From contig JAEWYJ010000045.1 of the NCBI GenBank assembly GCA_023395695.1, forward strand, positions 1 through 5,459: a stretch of DNA of 5,459 nt. The letters run 5' to 3'. The position numbers and the translations under genes are program-made. This document shows positions 1-5,000 of the stretch, in pieces. The notes beneath the pieces are model-generated. The model was not told the DNA's origin. It saw only the letters and a program-made list of their open reading frames with translations, and searched no databases. Source of the stretch: Bacillota bacterium (lineage in GTDB: Bacteria; Bacillota; Clostridia; Oscillospirales; Ruminococcaceae). Each line of letters opens with the position of its first letter. Position 1 is the stretch's first letter.

Positions 1-525
1 CTGCTCAGGCGGGCGTGAGCGCACGCCGCCGCGGGCGTACGGAATAATGCAATAGGCGCAAAAACGGTCGCAGCCGTCCTGTATTTTAAGGTAGGCGCGC
101 TGAAAGCTGTCGTCAAACCGTTCGGCGTTTAAAGGCTCAAACGGCTCGTCCGGCGCAAAGGTGCCAATATCCACCCTGCGGCGGCGGTTTTCAAAATAGT
201 TGAGCACCAGCGTGACGAGCTGGGCCCTGTCCTTGGTGCCGGTGATAATGTCGGCCTCGAGCAACGCGGCGGCCTCCTCGGGGGAGGTTTGGGGCATGCA
301 GCCGGTCAGCACCAGCGCGGCGTCGGGCAGCTCCCGGCGCAGCCTCCGAACCATCTGACGGGTTTTCCGGTCGGCCAGCGACGTGACGGTGCAGGAATTG
401 ATGACCACAAGGTCGGCTTTGCCGCCCATCTCGGCAAAAAAGCCGTGCTGTGCAAAAAGCCCCTCCAACGCCTGCGTTTCATATTGGTTGACCTTGCAGC
501 CCAGCGATATAAATCTAGCGCGCAT
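1..525 (-). CDS. mtaB: tRNA (t6A37) methylthiotransferase MtaB-like, N-terminal part, runs off the left edge
   Basis: Radical-SAM methylthiotransferase that would convert t6A37 to ms2t6A in the anticodon loop of tRNAs reading ANN codons; cytoplasmic. Only the first 175 codons are in the window. The N-terminal UPF0004 domain (about residues 2-110) shows the start motif SLGCKVNQYET with C10, then C45 (NSCTVT) and C76 (TGCMPQ), the three ligands of the auxiliary [4Fe-4S] cluster. The radical-SAM cluster motif CxxxCxxC is C152, C156 and C159 in DGCDRFCAYC. The GCKVN form points to the MtaB (YqeV) branch; MiaB usually has GCQMN and RimO GCxKN. The start is the ATG at 525-523, with GGAGG (complement of 531-535) five bases upstream. 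It is transcribed divergently from the carboxypeptidase gene. The C-terminal TRAM domain would lie outside the window, so exact branch assignment is good but not certain. Confidence 0.92.
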   Translation of the reverse strand, partial: MRARFISLGCKVNQYETQALEGLFAQHGFFAEMGGKADLVVINSCTVTSLADRKTRQMVRRLRRELPDAALVLTGCMPQTSPEEAAALLEADIITGTKDRAQLVTLVLNYFENRRRRVDIGTFAPDEPFEPLNAERFDDSFQRAYLKIQDGCDRFCAYCIIPYARGGVRSRPPEQ

Positions 526-566
526 GACAGCCTCCAAACCGCACAACGTACAAATAATTCGTAATC

Positions 567-595
567 ATTATATACAACATGACCACAAAAGGCAA
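567..595 (-). promoter_or_regulatory. sigma-A-type promoter for mtaB
   Basis: Read on the minus strand: -35 TTGCCT (595-590), a 17-bp spacer, and a perfect -10 TATAAT (572-567). The predicted transcription start is near 560, giving a leader of about 35 nt before the ATG at 525. The -10 and the spacing are ideal, the -35 matches 4 of 6. Nothing else on this strand in the gap competes with it. Confidence 0.65.
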
Positions 596-698
596 GGCGT
601 TGTACAGCATTTGCCAACAAAAACAAAAAGCGGAAAAGGGATAGGCTTTAATATGCTTTGGCAGCGCGGCAATTGTCCGGCTCCGGCGGGCGGGCATC

Positions 699-728
699 GC
701 ATATTTGTCTTGCCCGGGCGCATATAAT
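699..728 (+). promoter_or_regulatory. candidate dacF promoter, sigma-G-like
   Basis: A TATAAT hexamer lies at 723-728 but has no recognisable sigma-A -35 at 16-18 bp. Instead GCATA at 699-703 is followed after 17 bp by CATATAA (721-727), close to the forespore sigma-G pattern recalled from Bacillus (GHATR, 17-18 bp, CATnHTA; one mismatch here). Bacillus dacF is known to be transcribed in the forespore, so the match is plausible but rests on short motifs. Arms CGGGCA (691-696) and TGCCCG (711-716) form an inverted repeat across it. A start near 733-735 would put the upstream ATG at 705 outside the transcript. Confidence 0.35.
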
Positions 729-735
729 CCAAACA

Positions 736-776
736 GCAAAAGATGCGTGAATAAGCCGTTTGGCAAGAGATGCGAG
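736..776 (+). repeat. short imperfect direct repeat in the dacF leader
   Basis: GCAAAAGATGCGTG (736-749) recurs as GCAAGAGATGCGAG (763-776), 12 of 14 bases identical and 27 bp apart. The second copy runs into the ribosome binding site of dacF. It could be a chance duplication or part of a leader structure; no function can be read from it. Confidence 0.35.
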
Positions 777-779
777 GTG
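774..779 (+). promoter_or_regulatory. ribosome binding site that decides the dacF start
   Basis: GAGGTG, nine bases before GTG 789. No similar site precedes the in-frame ATG at 705, so translation most likely begins at the GTG. Confidence 0.6.
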
Positions 780-788
780 CTTTTTAAA

Positions 789-1985
789 GTGAAATTATCA
801 ATAAAAAGACAAAGAAAAGCGGTGGCGGTTTTGCTTAGCGCCACCCTGCTGCTGTTTGCCCTGCCGACCGGCGCCCTGTGCGCGCAGGAAGAAGACAGCC
901 TGCCCGCGGCGGCGCTGGTCAATACGAGCATCCCCTGCCGGTCGGCGATACTGATTGAACCCGAGAGCGGCAGAATTTTGTTTGAAAAAGATGCGGATAC
1001 GCTCATGCCCCCGGCGTCCATTACAAAAATCATGACAATGCTGCTTGTTATGGAGGCGCTGGATTCGGGCAAGATAACCCTTGAGGATACTGTGACCTGT
1101 TCGCCGCATGCCAGCTCAATGGGCGGCACGCAGATATGGTTTGAGCCGGGCGAACAAATGTCGGTGCACGAGCTGCTCAAGGCGACGGCCATCGCCAGCG
1201 CAAACGACGCGTCGGTGGCGCTGGGCGAGCATATTTCGGGCAGCGAGGAGGGCTTTGTCAACCTGATGAATACCCGCGCGCAGGAACTGGGTATGACCAA
1301 CACCGTTTTTAAAAATGCTACGGGGCTTGACGCTGACGGGCATTTGACCACGGCGCGGGATATTGCCGCTATGTCCGCCGAGCTGTTAAGACACCCTAAG
1401 ATTACCGAATACACCACCATCTGGATGGACAGCTTGCGCAACGGTGAAACCCAGCTGGTCAACACCAACAAGCTGGTGCGGTTCTTTAAGGGCGCAACGG
1501 GGCTTAAGACCGGCACAACCGACGGCGCGGGCTCCTGCCTGTCCGCTTCGGCCACCCGCGACGGGCTGTCGCTTATTGCGGTGGTTTTAGGCGCCGACAC
1601 CAGTGACCAGCGCTTTGGCGCGGCGCGCGGACTGCTGGAATACGGCTTTGCAAACTATGAGGCCAAACCGGTACCGGCCCCCGAGCCGGCGCTGACGCCG
1701 GTTAAGGTGACGGGTGGCGTACGCCAGCAGGCCGAGGTTAAAAGCCGCGCACCCAAACAAATGCTTATCGAAAAGGGCCGTGGCACCGCGCTGACCCAGC
1801 AGCAGAACATGGTTGAGACACTGACAGCCCCGGTGCAGGAAGGTACCCACGCCGGAACTGTGCGCGTCATGCTTGACGGGGTCATCATCTGTGAGTATGA
1901 TGTTGTTACGGCCCAGGCGGTGGAAAAAATGAATCTGCGCGCAGCGCTCGGGCTTATTTGGGCGGAGCTGACCCGCATGCGATAG
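789..1985 (+). CDS. dacF: exported D-alanyl-D-alanine carboxypeptidase (peptidase S11, DacF-like)
   Basis: Low-molecular-weight penicillin-binding protein that removes the terminal D-Ala from peptidoglycan pentapeptides outside the membrane, limiting cross-linking. With GTG 789 as start the product is 398 aa. A basic N-terminus (KRQRK) and a hydrophobic stretch (residues 11-25) lead to a signal peptidase I site after ALCA (residue 32). The catalytic motifs are all present: SITK (Ser77, Lys80), SAN (137-139) and KTG (240-242). A proline-rich linker (about 293-303) is followed by a PBP5-type C-terminal domain and a final helix (about 382-398) that could sit on the membrane. An in-frame ATG at 705 would add 28 residues ahead of the signal peptide and overlap the promoter candidate, so I reject it. 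S11 paralogues (DacA, DacB, DacF) are hard to separate; DacF is favoured by the possible forespore promoter. No terminator follows. Confidence 0.9.
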   Translation: MKLSIKRQRKAVAVLLSATLLLFALPTGALCAQEEDSLPAAALVNTSIPCRSAILIEPESGRILFEKDADTLMPPASITKIMTMLLVMEALDSGKITLEDTVTCSPHASSMGGTQIWFEPGEQMSVHELLKATAIASANDASVALGEHISGSEEGFVNLMNTRAQELGMTNTVFKNATGLDADGHLTTARDIAAMSAELLRHPKITEYTTIWMDSLRNGETQLVNTNKLVRFFKGATGLKTGTTDGAGSCLSASATRDGLSLIAVVLGADTSDQRFGAARGLLEYGFANYEAKPVPAPEPALTPVKVTGGVRQQAEVKSRAPKQMLIEKGRGTALTQQQNMVETLTAPVQEGTHAGTVRVMLDGVIICEYDVVTAQAVEKMNLRAALGLIWAELTRMR

Positions 1986-2044
1986 GGCGATGAAAAATAC
2001 ATGCTGGTTTTCGATATATTTTCATAAATTTAATAGATTTGCGG

Positions 2045-2073
2045 TTGAAACCGGGCGGGATTTCGTGTAAAAT
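2045..2073 (+). promoter_or_regulatory. sigma-A-type promoter for pgi
   Basis: -35 TTGAAA (2045-2050), a 17-bp spacer and -10 TAAAAT (2068-2073), each hexamer 5 of 6 to consensus. The preceding 2010-2040 is very AT-rich and could act as an UP element. The predicted start near 2080 gives a leader of about 65 nt to GTG 2145. Because no terminator separates dacF from pgi, this promoter explains how pgi is expressed independently. Confidence 0.65.
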
Positions 2074-2130
2074 AAACTTAAAATGACAGAGCAATGGCTT
2101 ATTTAAATGATCTGGTCGTGAAAAACAAGC

Positions 2131-2136
2131 GAGGGG
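2131..2136 (+). promoter_or_regulatory. ribosome binding site that decides the pgi start
   Basis: GAGGGG, eight bases before GTG 2145. The upstream in-frame ATG at 2094 has no purine-rich site in front of it, so the GTG is the better start. Confidence 0.6.
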
Positions 2137-2144
2137 TGCCAGCA

Positions 2145-3443
2145 GTGCCGGTTGAACTTAATTTTGAATTTCTTGCGCCCTTTGTAACCCGGGAAGATTT
2201 TGAAGCGATAGCGCCGGAAATTCTGGCGGCGCAGAAAACACTGTGCCGGAAAAATGGGGCGGGCAACGATTTTCTCGGCTGGCTTGAGCCAAAAGCCATC
2301 AACACCGACGACGACCTTTTGCGGCTGACCCGCTGTGCCGAGCGCCTGCGCGAAACGAGCGATCATATTTTTGTGGTCGGCATCGGCGGTTCCTATCTGG
2401 GTGCGCGCGCCGCCATTGAGTATCTGATTTCCCCGTTATATAACAGTCTGCCTAACGAATCGCCCAAGATTTGGTTTTTGGGCAACGATCTTTCGGCCTC
2501 GCATATCGCCGAGGCGTTCAAAATTTGCAAGGGCAAGCGGCTGTCGGTTATTGTTATTTCAAAGTCGGGCACGACAACCGAGCCTGCGGTGGCTTTTCGC
2601 CTTATTAAGCAGGAAATGCTCAGACGCTACGGCGCGCATGCGGCCTGCCGTATTGTTGCCGTTACCGACAAAGCGCACGGCGCCTTGCGCACGCTGTCTG
2701 ACAGGGAGGGGTACGAAACCTTTGTCATACCCGACGACATTGGCGGGCGTTACTCGGTGTTAACCCCCGTGGGGCTGCTGCCTGCGGCGGCGGCGGGCAT
2801 TTCGGTCAGCCGTTTGCTGGAGGGCGCTTCCGACGCAAAGCGAGCCTGCGACGTGACCGATTTTTGGCAGAACCCCTGCCTGCAATACGCGGCGGCCCGT
2901 AATATTTTATACCGCAAGGGCTGTGCCATTGAGCTGTTCTGCGGGTGGGACGCCTGCCTGACCATGACGTCGGAATGGCTTAAGCAGCTTTTCGGCGAGA
3001 GTGAGGGCAAGGATCACAAGGGGCTGTTCCCGGCCTCCGCCACCTATACGACCGATCTGCATTCGCTGGGACAGTTTGTTCAGGACGGCAGCCGAAATTT
3101 ATTTGAAACGGTGCTGTCGTTTAAAGAGGACGACGCCTCGGTGACGCTGCAGCGCGAAGAGAGCGATCTTGACGACCTGAATTATCTTGCCGGCATGACC
3201 CTGACCGAAATTCAGGCCAAGGCACGGCGGGCGGTCGCCATGGCGCACCATAAGGGCGGCGTCGCTTCGATTATGCTGTCGCTGGAAGCAAGAACCCCCT
3301 ATGAATATGGATGGCTGCTCTACTTTTTTGAATACGCGTGCGGTGTCAGCGGCTATACTTTAAAGGTGAACCCGTTTAACCAGCCGGGCGTTGAGGATTA
3401 TAAAAAAAATATGTTTGCGCTGCTGGGCAAGCCGGGTTATTAA
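2145..3443 (+). CDS. pgi: glucose-6-phosphate isomerase
   Basis: Cytoplasmic enzyme interconverting glucose 6-phosphate and fructose 6-phosphate, the second step of glycolysis, reversed in gluconeogenesis. The GTG start gives 432 aa, close to the roughly 450 aa of Bacillus enzymes. Visible motifs: the sugar-phosphate (SIS) loop GIGGSYLG (79-86), SKSGTTTEP (139-147), family signature 1 IGGRYSVLTPVG (199-210), FPASATYTTDLHSLGQFVQDG, and signature 2 ending FNQPGVEDYK (411-420). Catalytic residues by alignment from memory are Glu285 (FGES), His306 (DLHS) and Lys420, exactly five less than the Bacillus numbering 290/311/425. This constant offset supports the GTG start; an ATG at 2094 would add 17 residues (first part MAYLNDL) that do not resemble the family. 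The next gene begins 81 bp after the stop. Identity is secure, the start less so. Confidence 0.95.
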   Translation: MPVELNFEFLAPFVTREDFEAIAPEILAAQKTLCRKNGAGNDFLGWLEPKAINTDDDLLRLTRCAERLRETSDHIFVVGIGGSYLGARAAIEYLISPLYNSLPNESPKIWFLGNDLSASHIAEAFKICKGKRLSVIVISKSGTTTEPAVAFRLIKQEMLRRYGAHAACRIVAVTDKAHGALRTLSDREGYETFVIPDDIGGRYSVLTPVGLLPAAAAGISVSRLLEGASDAKRACDVTDFWQNPCLQYAAARNILYRKGCAIELFCGWDACLTMTSEWLKQLFGESEGKDHKGLFPASATYTTDLHSLGQFVQDGSRNLFETVLSFKEDDASVTLQREESDLDDLNYLAGMTLTEIQAKARRAVAMAHHKGGVASIMLSLEARTPYEYGWLLYFFEYACGVSGYTLKVNPFNQPGVEDYKKNMFALLGKPGY

Positions 3444-3524
3444 ACCGGCGGGCCGGCTGTTACAAAAATAAACGTGGGCGCCGCCCTGTTAAGGATGGCA
3501 ACCGAAATCTGGGAGGAATACATC

Positions 3525-3935
3525 ATGATAAAGCTTATCGTTGGAAACAAAGGCTCCGGAAAAACCAAGGCCATGATCCATATGGCAAACGATGCAGTCA
3601 AGACCTCGAATGGAAACGTAGTCTGCGTAGAAAAGGGTATTCAGCTAACCTATGACCTCAATTATCAGGTGCGCCTGGTGGATGTTGAGCAGTATGGTAT
3701 CAGCGATTATGATGCGTACTTCGGTTTCCTCTGCGGGCTGATGGCCGGTAATTACGACATCACCGACATTTTCTGTGACGCGACCTTTAAGATCTGCGGC
3801 AAAAATCCGGACCGGTTTGCCGACATGGTAGATAAGCTTTATAAACTGACTTCCGCCAACGGGCTGACCATTGTCTTTACGGTCTCCGCCGAGGTGGAGG
3901 AGCTTCCCGAAAGAATACGTAAATACAAAATTTAA
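3525..3935 (+). CDS. small conserved P-loop ATP/GTP-binding protein of unknown function
   Basis: 136-residue protein without signal peptide or membrane segment, hence probably cytoplasmic. A Walker A loop stands at its very start: GNKGSGKT (7-14, Lys13, Thr14) after a hydrophobic strand MIKLIV. A second hydrophobic strand ends in Asp85 (DIFCDA), a possible Walker B, and a third near the end (LTIVFTVSA, 114-122) resembles the buried strands of RecA-like folds. The sequence stops soon after, so this would be a minimal single-domain NTPase. I recall similar short proteins in clostridial genomes, sometimes carrying an unhelpful PilT/twitching-motility label; nothing here supports a motility role. 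The start is ATG 3525, with GGGAGG eight bases upstream; in-frame starts at 3474 and 3495 lack a good site. I see no convincing promoter between pgi and this gene, so it may be read through from pgi. Confidence 0.8.
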   Translation: MIKLIVGNKGSGKTKAMIHMANDAVKTSNGNVVCVEKGIQLTYDLNYQVRLVDVEQYGISDYDAYFGFLCGLMAGNYDITDIFCDATFKICGKNPDRFADMVDKLYKLTSANGLTIVFTVSAEVEELPERIRKYKI

Positions 3936-3948
3936 ACAGTTTATTTGT

Positions 3949-3984
3949 TTTTTGCGTCGGAAACGATGGTTTTCGGCGCAAAAA
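3949..3984. repeat. long near-perfect hairpin downstream of the P-loop gene
   Basis: Arms GCGTCGGAAAC (3954-3964) and GTTTTCGGCGC (3969-3979) pair over 11 positions including two G-T wobbles, around the loop GATG. Five flanking T-A pairs (3949-3953 with 3980-3984) extend the stem to 16 bp. On both strands the T-run precedes and the A-run follows the stem, the opposite of an intrinsic terminator, although the stem could still mark the 3' end of the upstream transcript. It ends three bases before the -35 of the next promoter. Confidence 0.5.
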
Positions 3985-3987
3985 TTA

Positions 3988-4016
3988 TTGACAAACAAAA
4001 ATCGGGACACTATAAT
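3988..4016 (+). promoter_or_regulatory. perfect consensus sigma-A promoter for yceD-rpmF
   Basis: -35 TTGACA (3988-3993), exactly 17 bp, -10 TATAAT (4011-4016): both hexamers match consensus at every position, and the spacer is A-rich near the -35. The predicted start is near 4023, giving a leader of about 70 nt. A fully consensus promoter fits a gene pair that must supply a ribosomal protein, or one held in check by a repressor. Confidence 0.88.
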
Positions 4017-4022
4017 AATCAG

Positions 4023-4038
4023 GTAACGCCCGCGTTAC
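4023..4038. promoter_or_regulatory. 16-bp palindrome at the predicted start of yceD-rpmF transcription
   Basis: GTAACGC-CC-GCGTTAC is a perfect 7-bp inverted repeat with a two-base centre, beginning seven bases after the -10. Its position suits a repressor operator; as RNA it would be a 5'-terminal hairpin (6 bp, loop CCCG) that could protect the transcript. It does not resemble the FapR or FabT sites I remember for lipid genes. Confidence 0.45.
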
Positions 4039-4048
4039 ATTGTTATTT

Positions 4049-4072
4049 TTTGCGCTCTAATGTGGGCGCAAA
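4049..4072 (+). repeat. leader hairpin ahead of yceD
   Basis: TTTGCGC (4049-4055) and GCGCAAA (4066-4072) form a perfect 7-bp stem with a 10-nt loop, ending nine bases before the ribosome binding site. Its foot sequence TTTTTTGCG and its right arm GGCGCAAA repeat those of the hairpin at 3949-3984. A role in translation control is possible but only inferred. Confidence 0.4.
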
Positions 4073-4092
4073 GGCAAGATGAGGAGAGAACC

Positions 4093-4593
4093 ATGCAGAT
4101 TTCGGTCAAACAGGTTTTGGACATCATCGGTGAAAAGCAAAATTTTGCGGGCGATATTGACCTTTCTTGGGTTTTGAGGCATGGCAATAAGCTTTTTCCT
4201 GATGCACTGGCGGTCAGCGGAGAGGTCTTTAACCGTGCCGGCGTTGTAACGCTGCGCTACCAAATCAGCGGCAGTATGCCCTTTGGGTGCGACCGCTGCC
4301 TGATGCAGTCAGAGCGAAGCTTTCAAGAGACCTTCACCCACACCGTGGTGTCCGGTCTTGAGGATGAGGCGCTTGATGACGCTTTTTTAACCGCCCCGGA
4401 TGGGGTTCTCGCACTTGATGAGATCGCAGGTGCGGATCTTCAGCTTTCCCTGCCGCAGGTATTCCTTTGCAAAACCGATTGCAAGGGCCTGTGTTCTGTT
4501 TGCGGGGCGGATCTCAACACAACAAATTGCGGTTGCCGGCCTGAGCCGGGCGACAGCCGCATGGCTGTTTTAAAAAAATTGCTGCAAGGCTAA
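4093..4593 (+). CDS. yceD: YceD/DUF177 family protein, partner of rpmF
   Basis: 166-residue protein of the DUF177 family, which is linked to 23S rRNA/large-subunit ribosome metabolism (YceD in E. coli) and is almost always encoded just ahead of rpmF. The middle carries CDRC (Cys66, Cys69), the family hallmark. The C-terminal part carries further cysteines (126, 130, 134, 137, 146, 148) in an arrangement like CKTDCKGLCSVCG, then DSRMAVLKKLL, as in clostridial members; these probably bind zinc. The start is ATG 4093, preceded by GAGGAG (4081-4086) at six bases; an in-frame ATG at 4060 lies inside the leader hairpin. The stop codon overlaps the ribosome binding site of rpmF, indicating tight co-translation. 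Family membership is firm; the biochemical role is not settled. Confidence 0.9.
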   Translation: MQISVKQVLDIIGEKQNFAGDIDLSWVLRHGNKLFPDALAVSGEVFNRAGVVTLRYQISGSMPFGCDRCLMQSERSFQETFTHTVVSGLEDEALDDAFLTAPDGVLALDEIAGADLQLSLPQVFLCKTDCKGLCSVCGADLNTTNCGCRPEPGDSRMAVLKKLLQG

Positions 4594-4599
4594 GGAGGT
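4592..4599 (+). promoter_or_regulatory. rpmF ribosome binding site overlapping the yceD stop
   Basis: AAGGAGGT is a full match to the anti-Shine-Dalgarno core and shares two bases with the TAA stop of yceD (4591-4593). It lies nine bases before the rpmF ATG, so ribosomes finishing yceD arrive directly on it. Confidence 0.85.
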
Positions 4600-4608
4600 A
4601 CTGTAAAG

Positions 4609-4791
4609 ATGGCGGTTCCGAAGAAAAAGGTATCCAGAGCACGTAGAGATAAAAGACGTTCCAGCGTCTGGAAGCTGGATGCTCCTGCGCTTTCCAAGTG
4701 CACCCAGTGCGGCGAGCTGAAAATGCCGCACAGAGTGTGCCCCGTGTGCGGATTCTACAAGGGCAAGGAAATTGTCAAGGTAGAGGCGTAA
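4609..4791 (+). CDS. rpmF: 50S ribosomal protein L32
   Basis: 60-residue large-subunit protein that binds 23S rRNA. The N-terminus MAVPKKKVSRARRDKRRS is the L32 hallmark and highly basic. Two cysteine pairs, Cys31-x2-Cys34 (CTQC) and Cys44-x2-Cys47 (CPVC), form the zinc ribbon of the C+ type; some bacteria use zinc-free paralogues when zinc is scarce, which this one is not. The C-terminus GFYKGKEIVKVEA is typical, and the length is normal. It is the second gene of the yceD-rpmF operon, 15 bp after yceD, and is followed 24 bp later by a terminator. In many bacteria plsX and other lipid genes come next; here they do not. Confidence 0.98.
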   Translation: MAVPKKKVSRARRDKRRSSVWKLDAPALSKCTQCGELKMPHRVCPVCGFYKGKEIVKVEA

Positions 4792-4815
4792 GAGCGCTCA
4801 CGACTAAAGAGAAAG

Positions 4816-4851
4816 ATAGAGGGGGAAGCTGCTTTCCGCCTCTATTTTTTT
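4816..4851 (+). terminator. intrinsic terminator of yceD-rpmF
   Basis: ATAGAGG (4816-4822) pairs perfectly with CCTCTAT (4839-4845). After a G-G mismatch the stem continues with GGAA/TTCC, and a run of T (4845-4851) follows directly. This is a textbook Rho-independent terminator that closes the two-gene operon. Confidence 0.9.
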
Positions 4852-4911
4852 GTACCGGCAGTATTTTTCGCAAACCTGTTGGTGTTTAAAATGTCCGGTA
4901 TATTTTGTGGA

Positions 4912-4954
4912 TACACCCTGGTCCCCACTTTTGGCAGGGCGCCGTTTGGGTGTA
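4912..4954. repeat. inverted repeat upstream of the DUF512 gene
   Basis: TACACCC (4912-4918) and GGGTGTA (4948-4954) are perfect 7-bp arms 29 bp apart. A second pair, CCCTG (4916-4920) and CAGGG (4935-4939), shares bases with the left arm, so the two stems exclude each other. The right arm overlaps the first bases of the candidate -10, so an operator or a leader switch are both conceivable. Confidence 0.35.
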
Positions 4955-4958
4955 AAAG
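4931..4958 (+). promoter_or_regulatory. weak candidate promoter for the DUF512 gene
   Basis: -35 TTGGCA (4931-4936, 5 of 6), a 16-bp spacer, -10 TAAAAG (4953-4958, 4 of 6). A promoter is expected here because a terminator lies just upstream. This is the best match I find in the 149-bp gap, but it is not strong. Confidence 0.35.
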
Positions 4959-5000
4959 ATTATCCTTTCAGGGCAGACTTAACAGAAAAGGGGGTAAAGC

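Noticed and set aside
383..727. Plus-strand open frames (also 289-564) over the mtaB start and the divergent gap
   Set aside because: They are antisense to the cysteine-motif-bearing mtaB frame, lack ribosome binding sites and show no family features.
789..890. Lipoprotein signal (Cys31 in ALCA) in the carboxypeptidase
   Set aside because: The residue before the cysteine is Leu, not Gly/Ala/Ser, so it is not a lipobox; a signal peptidase I site after ALCA fits better.
515..1600. Open frame of 361 codons on the minus strand, opposite the carboxypeptidase gene
   Set aside because: It lies antisense to a gene with all three penicillin-binding motifs, its translation is low-complexity Ser/Ala/Leu without recognisable domains, and it overlaps the mtaB start and promoter.
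3431..3457. GCCGG/CCGGC repeats around the pgi stop as a terminator
   Set aside because: A 5-bp hairpin can form, but no T-run follows (the sequence continues CTGTTACAAAAATA), and the overlapping copies are explained by GC-rich sequence.
3645..4010. Minus-strand open frame across the P-loop gene and the hairpin
   Set aside because: Shadow of the P-loop gene, extending through the hairpin and consensus -35.
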